The position numbers and the translations under genes were made by a program. Below the pieces are notes generated by a model that was given only the letters and a program-made list of their open reading frames with translations, had not been told where the DNA came from and did no database searches. A stretch of DNA of 64,000 nucleotides. Source: Pseudalkalibacillus hwajinpoensis (GTDB lineage Bacteria; Bacillota; Bacilli; Bacillales; Guptibacillaceae). The stretch is taken from contig NZ_CP156674.1 of assembly GCF_039851965.1 (NCBI RefSeq), positions 2,976,001 through 3,040,000 of the forward strand, written 5' to 3'. Positions within the stretch are counted from its first letter, which is position 1. Every line of letters begins with the position of its first letter. Positions 8,494 to 16,812 of the stretch are shown one piece after another.

Positions 8494-8540
8494 AAAAAAA
8501 GCATGGGACGGATTAACGACCGTTTTCCCATGCTTTTTTT
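8494..8540. terminator. Bidirectional terminator between convergent genes
   Basis: AAAAAAAGCATGGGA pairs perfectly with TCCCATGCTTTTTTT across a 17-base loop. It ends isp on the plus strand and the ABC/sigma operon on the minus strand, overlapping the last codons of the ATPase gene at 8513. Confidence 0.9.
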
Positions 8541-9370
8541 CGAATGAAATAGGCATCTTCTATCCGGGGTGGTATTTCAGTAAAATGCTCAAATGGCTTT
8601 GATGGATGCATGTATTTAAGAAAGATGCTGCCGTCTCTCCGTTTGATATGGATGATTCGGTCTTGATCAAGAAGCGCCATCTTTTCTGGCAAGACTTTTC
8701 CCTGCCAGATTCGATCCGGTAGCTGGTTCTTCCAGCAGTTGATTGATCCGTGATAAAGCATTTTTCCTTCATGTAGCCAGATGACATCATCTGCGAGTTC
8801 TTCCCATTCGTTTAATTCATGTGTCGCAATGACGACAAGTTTATTCCCTGCGTAACGAGACAAAAGCGATACAACATTTTTTCGTTCGTGACTATCTAGA
8901 TAATTTAATGGTTCATCAAGTAGGAGCATGGGTGGACAATCAAGCAGTGCCTGTGCAATACCGATCCGCTGCTTCATTCCCTGAGATAACGTTTTAATCT
9001 TATTCCTTTTGAGATTTTCAATCGATAGTGCCACTATCGATTGGTCAACTGCTTGCGGATTGGACACACCCTTTAATTCACACATATAGGTAAGGAATCG
9101 ACTTACTTTCATCTCATCGTACAATTCGATCCCTGTTGGAAGAAACCCAATATGCTTTCGAATAAATGGTAGAGACTTATCGGTTGTCTTTCCACCATAT
9201 TCAATGGTTCCTTGCTGGGGCTTGAGAGCGGTAGCTAGAAGTTGAAGGAAAGTGGATTTCCCTGCCCCATTTTTACCAACTAAAATCGTAATCCCTGGTG
9301 TAAGGGTTAACTCAGGGATGGATAGGCGGAAATTTTTTCGAGTATGCTTTAAGTGACTAATTGAAATCAT
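8513..9370 (-). CDS. ABC transporter ATP-binding protein (last gene of ECF/ABC operon)
   Basis: 285-residue ATPase: Walker A VGKNGAGKS (about 31-39), signature LSQGMKQRIG, Walker B MLLLDEPLNYLD and switch His in ATHELNE. The C-terminal about 75 residues are an additional domain. It follows the membrane protein at 9381 by ten bases and should energise it. The end of the gene lies within the shared terminator hairpin. Substrate is unknown. Last gene of a five-gene unit with an ECF sigma factor. Confidence 0.9.
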   Translation of the reverse strand: MISISHLKHTRKNFRLSIPELTLTPGITILVGKNGAGKSTFLQLLATALKPQQGTIEYGGKTTDKSLPFIRKHIGFLPTGIELYDEMKVSRFLTYMCELKGVSNPQAVDQSIVALSIENLKRNKIKTLSQGMKQRIGIAQALLDCPPMLLLDEPLNYLDSHERKNVVSLLSRYAGNKLVVIATHELNEWEELADDVIWLHEGKMLYHGSINCWKNQLPDRIWQGKVLPEKMALLDQDRIIHIKRRDGSIFLKYMHPSKPFEHFTEIPPRIEDAYFIRKKAWENGR

Positions 9371-9380
9371 TATGATTACC

Positions 9381-10175
9381 TCACATATATTGTAGGTGCA
9401 AACTTTTTCGGTAAGATAAGAATAACATCATTACGCCAAGGCTTAAGATTAAAAGGTGAGAACTGACAAATAGTAGATCCTGTTGAGTCGCCATCCCAGA
9501 TGCTTCGAAAAGCATGAGCGGCAGTAATAAGAATGTTACGGCCCATCCAGCAAGTGCTGCGACGAATCCTGCGATTATCCCTTTGTGAAACATGACGAAG
9601 GCGAGAAGCCCTGTTAAGAAAAGCAATGGAGCAAACCAGTGCAAAAGAAACAAAGGTGGGTCCGTATAGGGATTCCCTGAAACAATAAAAATTGTCGAAA
9701 CAAGGCTAAATCCAATATTAACGGTTAGCACAACGAGTAACTTGCTTAGTAGCAATAATGCTGGTGGAAAAGGAGTTATTGACTCAACCATTCGCATTTC
9801 TCTATTCCACGTTTTGTAGCTATAAAGCACACTAAATAGGAGATAAATCGGTACGACCACAGGAAACATACTCTCGGAGTCAATAGATCCTGAAGAGATT
9901 ATCGTTAACATCGTAAAGATAAGTAGACTAATTAACCAGTAAGCCCAGTGGTACGAGCGAAATTGATTCAAGCACTGTTTATACAAGGAAGGTCTTTCCG
10001 GTTCAGTATCAAAGTCAAACTCGATTTGCGATGGTTTAAGGTCATCAAAGGAATCCTGAAGGGAAATGATGAGCTTCTGGGTATCTTCAGAACGTGGTGA
10101 CGTTGCTAAATATGATTTGAGAGGCTGTTCCATTTCGTCTTCTAAATTATCTAACTCAAGATCGATGTCTCGCAT
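9381..10175 (-). CDS. Membrane protein: possible anti-sigma domain fused to ABC permease
   Basis: 264-residue protein in two parts. Residues 1-90 are soluble and acidic (RDIDLELDNLEDEMEQ, later EFDFDTEPERPS) and should be cytoplasmic. Residues about 92-258 hold six hydrophobic segments like a small ABC-2 permease. Its start overlaps the end of the ECF sigma gene by 20 bases, the position where anti-sigma factors are encoded, and an ABC ATPase follows. I infer that it is both anti-sigma factor and transporter subunit. No HxxxCxxC zinc motif of ZAS anti-sigma factors is present, so the assignment rests on context and topology only. Confidence 0.6.
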   Translation of the reverse strand: MRDIDLELDNLEDEMEQPLKSYLATSPRSEDTQKLIISLQDSFDDLKPSQIEFDFDTEPERPSLYKQCLNQFRSYHWAYWLISLLIFTMLTIISSGSIDSESMFPVVVPIYLLFSVLYSYKTWNREMRMVESITPFPPALLLLSKLLVVLTVNIGFSLVSTIFIVSGNPYTDPPLFLLHWFAPLLFLTGLLAFVMFHKGIIAGFVAALAGWAVTFLLLPLMLFEASGMATQQDLLFVSSHLLILSLGVMMLFLSYRKSLHLQYM

Positions 10176-10722
10176 GGCTAACTTCCTCCTTTCGTTCTAG
10201 TGATACTTTCAGTTTCTTTAAAGCATGGAACAAATTCGATTTCACAGTACCGAGTGGTAACTCAAGCGTTTCTGAGATTTCTTGATATTTTAGCTCCTGA
10301 TAAAAGCGCAGGTAGACGATTTCTCTCTGTGTACTTGATAACGTATCAAGCTTTTCTAGAAATTCCTTTCTTGCTTCCTGTCTCTCAAATAGTTCAACAA
10401 CGGAGGGTTCATGGTCAGGTTGATCTGGTATGTTGTCGAGAATCTGTTTTTCTGATTTATAACCTGAGCTTTTCCAGTAATCTCGGCACTGATTCGTTGC
10501 CACCTGGTATAGCCATGGTTTCACTTTGTCAGGTATTTTCTTGGATTTAAGCTGGTTAATGAGTTTAAGAAACGTATCCTGTACGACATCTTCTGCTTTT
10601 TTCCGATCGCGCAGCATTCTCTCAAGGTAACCAAGTAATGGAGCATGATAGCGATGAACAAATGCCTCGAAGGCAGCTTGATTTCCCCTGGACATTGCAA
10701 TGACTAATTCTTCATCTGTCAT
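10156..10722 (-). CDS. ECF-type RNA polymerase sigma factor
   Basis: 188-residue sigma-70 family protein. Region 2 (about residues 10-80): FVHRYHAPLLGYLERML, RKKAEDVVQDTFLKL and PWLYQVATNQCRDYW. Region 4 (about 120-175): LDTLSSTQREIVYLRFY, YQEISETLELPLGTVKSNL and LKKLK. No region 1 or 3, as in ECF sigma factors. It should direct RNA polymerase to a small regulon, probably including this operon. It lies 16 bases after the large permease gene and overlaps the next gene by 20 bases, implying tight coupling to its partner. Group membership not determined. Confidence 0.9.
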   Translation of the reverse strand: MTDEELVIAMSRGNQAAFEAFVHRYHAPLLGYLERMLRDRKKAEDVVQDTFLKLINQLKSKKIPDKVKPWLYQVATNQCRDYWKSSGYKSEKQILDNIPDQPDHEPSVVELFERQEARKEFLEKLDTLSSTQREIVYLRFYQELKYQEISETLELPLGTVKSNLFHALKKLKVSLERKEEVSHARHRS

Positions 10723-10738
10723 CTCAAGCCCCCCTTTT

Positions 10739-12976
10739 CTAACTGTTATGTTTCATGACATCGTTCCAAACAGCTTTCCATTCTGCAAACGTAATGATGG
10801 TTGATGGCTCATGGTATAAATTGAAATCATTAGCGAAACCAGGGTCGTCCCACTTTTCGCTATAGAAACGGTTCAGCACTTCTTTTACTTGCTTTTCTTT
10901 GCCCTGGTTCATCGCCTTCTTAATCATAGCGTAAACCTGTATCGCTTTCTTTTCTTCAGCACTTCGATCATCTTCACTAATCTCATTACCGGTATAAACA
11001 ACAGAAGATCGCGTTTCATTTGCTTCCGCTAACATGCCGTGCTCTAGTTCATAAATGTAATTGAAGGCGGATTGGATGACGCTTGTTACCATTTCACCTT
11101 CACCATTTCCAGTGATACCGATATCTTCATGAAATAGATTTATTTTGAGTAGTTCAGTAATAAAATAATGATGATTAGTATTAAATGCGAATGTGGGTGT
11201 ATCGTTAAGTAGGTAATTCTGGTCAATAAATCCCTGCTGGGAAAAGTAAGTTGTCCATCTGATATTTTCTACCGGGAGATAAAATAAGTGTCGAATTGTT
11301 TGGATATCCTTTGTTACATAACGATCTGTATAAAGCATTCGTTCATCTAACTTCTCAATAAGCTGTTCAGCTAAATTACGATTATAATAGGTCGTGACGA
11401 CTGAGAATGGGTAATGAGTCGAGGTGACTTCTGTTAAATCACCACCATAAAGATCAAGCTTGGCGGTTTCACCTTTAAATTGATAGGGAGTGTCACTAAT
11501 CACAGGAATCGTGCTAAATACCTCTGACTTTACTCCTGTTAGCGAGACATTAAATTCCGCTCTATTCATTAAGCCAACATCCGTACGGGATGTCCCGTAC
11601 ATATCGAACAAATACTGGTGTCCGGGTAATGGATACCATGCTGTTTGTGATGGCATGACGAGCTGATCATCACTAACGAAGCCTGGATAATACTCTTGAC
11701 CTGAATGGTAACTCCAGAGTTGATACATTCCTTCATATTGCAAGGTGACACTAAAATCATGAATGGTGTCAGGTAAGCTGATCGTGACAAAGTCATTTTC
11801 TTGCTCAAAAGGAATAGCACATTGATCAATATAAACCGCTTTAACTTCGAAGGTGCGGTTTAGGGTAAATGCTAACTCTTCTCTGTTTTGAAAGACATCT
11901 TCTGGGAGGGAGAGCTCAGCCGATACTGTAAGAAAATCGTTATCATTATCGATTTTTAAATCGAATTCTTTAACGAGAAACCGGTCCGGGTTATAAAGCT
12001 CACCTTCTCCTACAACTATGCCATCAGGATGGGAGAGAGGAGGGGATTTCATGTATATGTCCTCATCTTGCTCGTTTTCCATTGTTATAAAAGGCGATTG
12101 TTCTTTAACCTGGTCAAATTCAGTGACTCTTTTGTCCCAGAACTGACCATATGGAACGAAGGAAAGGAGGCCCAGGAGGATACTGAATATCGCGATTCCT
12201 TTCCAGAGTTTATGGTATTGATTAGGTCGTTTCATATTGAGGATCAGCATGATAAGCGTATGCAATAATAACGAGAACGTTAGAACAAACAATCTTTGCC
12301 ATTTTACTTCTTCACTCAGAAGTTCGATGCCCCATGTTCCATTTACAAGAATCGAGTTATTAAATAGATATGTAAGATGGAATGCTTTAAGGAAAAACAA
12401 ATCCCCTCGTTGGATAATAAATATTTCCATAAATAAAGTACCAAACATCCAGGCACAAAAAGCTATTAAATAAACGAACCGATTTCGTATGAGGACAGAT
12501 AAAAGCATTCCAAGAGATAAGCTAACTACAAAAGCGACTTCATATTGAACTATAAAAAAGCTAAGAACAGAAATCGTCTCTTCATTCGGAATCCCACGGT
12601 TGTTAGCGAATAGTGCATACATGGTCGCCATTAATAACGTAAAAATAGACAGGTAGATTAAACCGGACAATATTTTAGCACTTATGAATACAAAATTGGA
12701 AACAGGGAAGGCGCGATGCCATTCAAATGCTTCATTTCCCACATCACGGCGGATGATGTAGACACCAATTAAAATGCTCAGGCCAACTAAGAGAATAAAG
12801 ATAAGCGCATGGGTCGTCTCGTAAGTGGTTCGATACAAATTTCCATTTACTTCTTCTGGCCCTGCTCCCATGCTAAATACTAACCAGATTAAATAAAGAA
12901 AAGGCAATGGTGTGAAGAACCAGTTTTTAAATAAGAAAGTTAACTCAAGCTTGAATTGAACAACCCATTTTTTCAC
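10739..12976 (-). CDS. Large ABC permease with extracytoplasmic peptidase-like domain
   Basis: 745 residues. The first about 285 hold six or seven hydrophobic segments of an ABC-2 permease (first at about 20-37, last ending near SFVPYGQF). The remaining about 460 residues are hydrophilic, beta-rich and then helical, and should face outside. This layout resembles permeases fused to M1-aminopeptidase-like domains, but no HExxH zinc motif is visible (nearest His-rich stretch is NHHYFITELL), so any peptidase domain would be inactive or only structural. The start overlaps the upstream ATPase gene by four bases. Function and substrate unknown; sensing or stripping of envelope peptides is only a guess. 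Confidence 0.75.
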   Translation of the reverse strand: MKKWVVQFKLELTFLFKNWFFTPLPFLYLIWLVFSMGAGPEEVNGNLYRTTYETTHALIFILLVGLSILIGVYIIRRDVGNEAFEWHRAFPVSNFVFISAKILSGLIYLSIFTLLMATMYALFANNRGIPNEETISVLSFFIVQYEVAFVVSLSLGMLLSVLIRNRFVYLIAFCAWMFGTLFMEIFIIQRGDLFFLKAFHLTYLFNNSILVNGTWGIELLSEEVKWQRLFVLTFSLLLHTLIMLILNMKRPNQYHKLWKGIAIFSILLGLLSFVPYGQFWDKRVTEFDQVKEQSPFITMENEQDEDIYMKSPPLSHPDGIVVGEGELYNPDRFLVKEFDLKIDNDNDFLTVSAELSLPEDVFQNREELAFTLNRTFEVKAVYIDQCAIPFEQENDFVTISLPDTIHDFSVTLQYEGMYQLWSYHSGQEYYPGFVSDDQLVMPSQTAWYPLPGHQYLFDMYGTSRTDVGLMNRAEFNVSLTGVKSEVFSTIPVISDTPYQFKGETAKLDLYGGDLTEVTSTHYPFSVVTTYYNRNLAEQLIEKLDERMLYTDRYVTKDIQTIRHLFYLPVENIRWTTYFSQQGFIDQNYLLNDTPTFAFNTNHHYFITELLKINLFHEDIGITGNGEGEMVTSVIQSAFNYIYELEHGMLAEANETRSSVVYTGNEISEDDRSAEEKKAIQVYAMIKKAMNQGKEKQVKEVLNRFYSEKWDDPGFANDFNLYHEPSTIITFAEWKAVWNDVMKHNS

Positions 12977-13836
12977 AGATGATCACGCCCAATCAAAGCC
13001 ATGTATCCTTCTTCAAGCGTAGGATCTGAGGCCTCTGCAAATGGGAAAGGGGCCACAGGGGAAATGACGCGACAATGCAGGCCCTCAGACGTTCGCTTTG
13101 TTAAGGTAGCTTGCAACCCTGAAAGCATATTCCAGTTTTCACCCACCAGATTAAATTCCCAAACAACGCCGTTCCCTTTGTTCTGTAACTCTGCCGGAGT
13201 TCCTTGAAAAAGAATCCTTCCGTTGTTTAGCACGATCAGTGTATCGCAACTTGCTTCAATATCCTCAACAATATGCGTGGAGAGGATAACCATTTTCCTA
13301 CTTGATACGTCTGCCATTAAGTTTCGAAAGCGTAAACGCTCTTCAGGATCGAGCCCAGCTGAGGGCTCATCAAATATGATGATGTCAGGCTCACCGTATA
13401 GAGCTTGAGCGATGCCGAGTCGCTGTCTCATTCCATTAGAGAACGTTTTGATCTTCTGGTTCTTTTGATCATTTAAGTTTAGGGCATTGAGCAACCATGA
13501 TTTTTCTTTTTCATGGTCACACTTGCCATTGGATTTTAAGTTACCAACATAATCAAGAAACTGGGCAGCTGTAAGCTGTGGATAGAGTTGAAAATGCTGT
13601 GGAAGGTAGCCGATGTGCTTCCGAACATGGGAAGCTTTATGCTTCATCGAATAGCCGTTCACGGTAATATCTCCTGAAGTTGGCGCTGAAACTGCAGAAA
13701 GTAACCTCATGAAGGTGGTTTTTCCAGCACCGTTAGGTCCAATCAGTCCAACCATTCCACCTTCTAAAGATACATTAAGATCTTCAAGAATCATTTTATT
13801 CTTATATCGTTTGGAAAGCTGCGACACTTCTATCAA
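12973..13836 (-). CDS. ABC transporter ATP-binding protein (first gene of ECF/ABC operon)
   Basis: 287-residue ATPase with Walker A GPNGAGKT (about 33-40), signature FSNGMRQRLG, Walker B IIIFDEPSAGLDP and switch His in STHIVED, plus a C-terminal extension of about 70 residues. It overlaps the large permease gene by four bases (ATGA), so it is that permease's partner. It is the promoter-proximal gene of the 5-gene unit (ATPase, permease, ECF sigma, anti-sigma-like permease, ATPase). Confidence 0.9.
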   Translation of the reverse strand: MIEVSQLSKRYKNKMILEDLNVSLEGGMVGLIGPNGAGKTTFMRLLSAVSAPTSGDITVNGYSMKHKASHVRKHIGYLPQHFQLYPQLTAAQFLDYVGNLKSNGKCDHEKEKSWLLNALNLNDQKNQKIKTFSNGMRQRLGIAQALYGEPDIIIFDEPSAGLDPEERLRFRNLMADVSSRKMVILSTHIVEDIEASCDTLIVLNNGRILFQGTPAELQNKGNGVVWEFNLVGENWNMLSGLQATLTKRTSEGLHCRVISPVAPFPFAEASDPTLEEGYMALIGRDHL

Positions 13837-13912
13837 AATAGTTCATCCTTTAACTGATATTCTACAAATAAGACGAATAGTGACTACAAAAGGTTCTAAG
13901 AAAGCTGGACAC

Positions 13913-13947
13913 AAAAATCCCCTCTGCACAAAGGTCATACAGAGGGG
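13913..13947 (-). terminator. Intrinsic terminator of the hemolysin-III-like gene
   Basis: CCCCTCTG (13919-13926) pairs with CAGAGGGG (13940-13947); on the minus strand it runs into GATTTTTG. It separates the gene from the ECF/ABC operon. Confidence 0.8.
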
Positions 13948-13964
13948 TGGGGTGATGCCTGCAC

Positions 13965-14606
13965 CTACAAAGGTAGTACATAAAACAAAACACAGAAGAA
14001 ATGAGCGAGAGTGCCACCGACTACAAATAGGTGCCAGACCGCATGGTGATATTTAAACGCTCTCCAAACATAGAAAACTGCACCAATCGTATACAGAATT
14101 CCACCCACTACAAGTAGCGTTAAACCATTAGGATGCAAGTTCTGTGTAAGTGGATTCCATGCTAGGACGATTAACCAGCCCATTAAGACATAAAGAATCG
14201 TAGAAATAAATAAGAACTTTTTCACAAAATATGCTTTGAACACTGTTCCAGCAATTGCGAGTCCCCATACGATGCCAAATAGGGTCCAGCCAAGCGCTCC
14301 TTCAATTACAATAAATAAAAATGGGGTATAGGTTCCAGCGATGAAAAAGTAAATGGAAGAGTGATCAAGTATTTCAAAAAAGTCTTTAGCTTTACCCGGT
14401 GGAAAACTATGAACTAGTGTAGATGCTGTATATAGGAGTAACATCGATGCTCCGAACAATGTAAAGCTTACAATATGCCAGGCTGTTCCGTATCGAGATG
14501 CAAAGACAATCAAGACAACAAGAGCAGCAAGGCTTATCAGGGCACCAATTCCATGAGTTATATAATTCGCACGCTCTTCACCAACAGTAAATGTATGTGT
14601 TGTCAT
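13965..14606 (-). CDS. Hemolysin III / PAQR family membrane protein
   Basis: Product of about 213 residues with seven hydrophobic segments. Family motifs are visible: GEERANYITHGIGALIS near the N-terminus, STLVHSF, ILDHSSIYFFIAGTYTPF and the C-terminal YHHAVWHLFVVGGTLAHFF; the conserved His/Asp residues probably bind a metal as in adiponectin-receptor relatives. It corresponds to B. subtilis YplQ-type proteins. Physiological role is not established. Starts at 14606, 14615 and 14618 are all possible; 14606 matches family N-termini but its SD distance from AAAGG is long. Confidence 0.88.
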   Translation of the reverse strand: MTTHTFTVGEERANYITHGIGALISLAALVVLIVFASRYGTAWHIVSFTLFGASMLLLYTASTLVHSFPPGKAKDFFEILDHSSIYFFIAGTYTPFLFIVIEGALGWTLFGIVWGLAIAGTVFKAYFVKKFLFISTILYVLMGWLIVLAWNPLTQNLHPNGLTLLVVGGILYTIGAVFYVWRAFKYHHAVWHLFVVGGTLAHFFCVLFYVLPL

Positions 14607-14682
14607 ATTTCGCATCATTCCTTTAAATCAGTTACTGAAAGTATACTACACTCATGCTGGTTCGTCATTTATCAAAGATGTC

Positions 14683-14862
14683 TTATTTAGCGCTGTCTCT
14701 AAGCTTTTCAGCTTCTTTTAAGAGATGGTATGTGTAGAAATTTTTTTCTTCCACTTGCTCTGTGACGGCTTCCATTACCAAAAATTCCTCTGCAATTTCT
14801 TCACGTACAGAGGCCAGCAGTTGCGTCGCCTCTGGTGTTACTAATTTGTTTTTGGCGTTCAT
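14683..14862 (-). CDS. Small hypothetical protein, 59 residues
   Basis: Open frame from ATG 14862 to TAA at 14683. The N-terminal half (KNKLVTPEATQLL, REEIAEEF) recalls the first helix of alpha/beta small acid-soluble spore proteins, but the GPR protease site and the second conserved half of that family are missing. The second half is a charged helix (KNFYTYHLLKEAEKLR). A weak SD (GGGACGG) precedes it. No function is assigned; spore relation is only a hint. Confidence 0.5.
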   Translation of the reverse strand: MNAKNKLVTPEATQLLASVREEIAEEFLVMEAVTEQVEEKNFYTYHLLKEAEKLRDSAK

Positions 14863-14931
14863 GTGTTATTTCCGTCCCTTCTATTGAATGATAGTATCAT
14901 TCTTCCAAAGAACGTCAAAAAATATTCTTGA

Positions 14932-15749
14932 TTAACAATTTGAGATGGATTGATAGATGTGATAACCGCTTGTATACACCAATTGTTCCTGCTCCAGGAA
15001 AGACACTATCTCCACATAGCCATAGTCCATCTATCCCAGTACGATGAGATAAACTATTAAAAAGACTATACTCGTTAGTTTGAGGGAATCCACCAACCAT
15101 TCCTCCTGGTCTATTCGTAAATCTCTCCCAGGCTCTAGGAGCACCGGTCATTTGCAACTCGATTCCATCTCTTACATGAATCACGCGTTCGATCCCTGAC
15201 AGAATTTTTTCTGTTAGTTCTTCTTTATAAAGATCATATTTCTCCTTCGTATTCCAGTGATGTAATTCAGTATGGGTACTAACGGTCAACGTTCGGAAAC
15301 CATCTGGAGCCCGTTGTGTATCATCAGTTTCTGAAAGTGAGAGGAACAGGTGATTTCCCTCCGTCATAGATCCATTGGATGAAAGAACCTGATTAAAGAG
15401 GGCTGTATAAGGAGGGATAACATCTTCATTTAGTGCAAGATACATTGTAAAAGCGCCCCATTGTGAAATCTTACTTCGTTTCAGAAGTTTCTCTGGCAGT
15501 TGTTTCAGAATTGGATCAGGTAGAAGTGGAACAAATCCTTGTACAGGTAGGTTACAAACTAGATGGTCGGCTCTCCAGCTTTCGCCTTTTTGAACAACCG
15601 CTACCCAGCGTTTTGCCTCTGCGGAATTTCCCTGCAGAACCTCCCCATTCATTCGAAGCCTCCAGTAAGGTAACGTCATGCCCAACTTTCGTAAGCATCG
15701 CACCGGCAGTAAGACCGGCGATCCCGGCTCCAATCACAATGATCTCCAC
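14932..15749 (-). pseudogene. Decayed carotenoid desaturase/isomerase-like FAD oxidoreductase
   Basis: The N-terminus has an intact FAD-binding Rossmann start ([14 protein letters not shown] ... [15 protein letters not shown]) of the CrtI/CrtN/CrtH family. About 40 residues in, the frame is lost: the next recognisable part ([22 protein letters not shown]) is in another frame and corresponds to roughly residue 250 of a normal about 490-residue enzyme, so some 200 codons are deleted. A second frame change occurs at the C-terminal motif GDSVFPGAGTIGV, after which the original frame reads YTSGYHIYQS to a stop at 14932. Two frame disruptions plus a large deletion mark a pseudogene. The original may have acted on a carotenoid or other hydrophobic substrate. 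Confidence 0.85.
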
Positions 15750-15929
15750 CTAAACCCCTCCACGATGTAACTTTGTCTAATTTTATTATAATGCTAAAAA
15801 ATGGTGAAGGCATCAATGGATGTGTGTGCGATGGTGAGAGAAGTAACCAGATGTAACAGGTAGATGGTCATAATGATATAAAATTCCATGTTTGACCCAA
15901 GCTACTTGTCCAGCCAATGTAGAAAGTGG

Positions 15930-16028
15930 TACATAAGATAAAGTAAGAGTGAGGCCAGGTCCCCCTTCGCAAACTCACTCTTGTGACCCATAATTGGAGC
16001 CAGGAGAATGCCTGGCTCACTTTTTTTT
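15930..16028 (+). ncRNA. Candidate structured small RNA or leader with C-rich loop
   Basis: Two strong hairpins follow each other. Stem 1 is a perfect 9-bp AAGAGTGAG/CTCACTCTT (15945-15953, 15974-15982) with a 20-base loop holding GCCAGG and a C-rich TCCCCCTTCGC. Stem 2 is GAGCCAGG/CCTGGCTC (15997-16004, 16011-16018), followed by ACTTTTTTTT, a clear terminator. The GCCAGG of loop 1 could also pair with CCTGGC of stem 2, and CCCCCTT is complementary to AAGGGGG in the SD of the next gene (16119-16125). No protein is encoded. It could be a trans-acting sRNA of the C-rich (RsaE/FsrA-like) kind or a cis leader of 16136. Promoter is uncertain. Confidence 0.5.
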
Positions 16029-16135
16029 AGTATGAGAGAAAAGCTGATAATCTATAGTTACGACAGTTTACATATTTCGGCCCTCGATCAACACAATTCT
16101 TATTCGAACTCTTTAAAGAAGGGGGGTAATGAACC

Positions 16136-16468
16136 TTGCTTGAGATTATTGAAATAGGACGAAACGAACACGGTCGAGAACTAACGATCCGTGAGCTGAT
16201 CAAGATACTGGAAGAACAGCCACTAGATCCAGCATTTGAGCAGAGTGGGAATTTTATTTTTCCATACCAGCCAGTTCGAGATGCAAAAAGATATTCCGGT
16301 TGCAAAGCTTTCTTCGGAGACTTCGCGATGATTTCATGTCGCTTTTTTATTGTTACAGATGAAAAAGTTCTAATAGAAGAATTGATCATGGCAATTAAAG
16401 ATAATCAGCAAAGAATTGACTATGAAAGATTACGGGACCTTCAGTTCAATGGACGGGTTTCTCAATAA
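16136..16468 (+). CDS. Hypothetical protein, 110 residues
   Basis: The frame begins with TTG at 16136, placed nine bases after a very strong AAGGGGGG. An ATG inside that spacing starts only a four-codon frame. The product is a soluble mixed alpha/beta protein (LTIRELIKILEEQPLDPAF; CKAFFGDFAMISCRFFIVTD; DYERLRDLQFNG). No family recognised. It lies 45 bases before the next small gene and downstream of the structured RNA candidate. Confidence 0.65.
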   Translation: MLEIIEIGRNEHGRELTIRELIKILEEQPLDPAFEQSGNFIFPYQPVRDAKRYSGCKAFFGDFAMISCRFFIVTDEKVLIEELIMAIKDNQQRIDYERLRDLQFNGRVSQ

Positions 16469-16513
16469 ATATGCTATAATCAGGATATTCTGTCAGTGAT
16501 CGGGGTGAATCGG

Positions 16514-16774
16514 ATGAGTCTTGAAACACTTCAAGAACAAGTTGATGGGTTAATGGAGAAATATACCGAACTTCTTCTCGGCGATAGTAGTCCAGAGCTG
16601 AAAGAAAAGGTGAAGCTTTGGGCGATGTATACGCATCTCTCCAAAACAATGCCACCACTCGCCAAACATTGGAACCAGACCTATCCTGATGCAAAAGATG
16701 AAATGAAAGAACTCATTTCTGAAATTAGGAAGCTGAACGAAGAACATCGAAAGTCTCAAGATACTAATGATTGA
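16514..16774 (+). CDS. YusU-like protein (DUF2573 type)
   Basis: 86-residue soluble helical protein. MSLETLQEQ is followed by LMEKYTELLLGDSSPELKEK, VKLWAMYTHLSKTMPPLAKHW and DEMKELISEIRKLNEEH. This pattern matches my memory of the small YusU/DUF2573 family of Bacilli, function unknown. GGGGTGA stands well placed before the ATG. A TATAAT box lies at about 16475. Its location next to the yus/fad cluster fits, and it ends with its own terminator. Confidence 0.6.
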   Translation: MSLETLQEQVDGLMEKYTELLLGDSSPELKEKVKLWAMYTHLSKTMPPLAKHWNQTYPDAKDEMKELISEIRKLNEEHRKSQDTND

Positions 16775-16780
16775 CTTTTG

Positions 16781-16812
16781 AAGAAGTCAGGGAAACCTGG
16801 CTTCTTTTTTAT
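16781..16812 (+). terminator. Intrinsic terminator
   Basis: AAGAAGTCAGG (16781-16791), GAAA loop, CCTGGCTTCTT (16796-16806) and TTTT. Ends the YusU-like gene. Confidence 0.88.

Noticed and set aside
15871..15886. Fur box upstream of the structured RNA candidate
   Set aside because: TCATAATGATATAAAA resembles only part of the Fur consensus; too weak to report.
16446..16694. Minus-strand frame opposite the YusU-like gene
   Set aside because: Covers the stop of one plus-strand gene and the start of the next; no SD and no family features.
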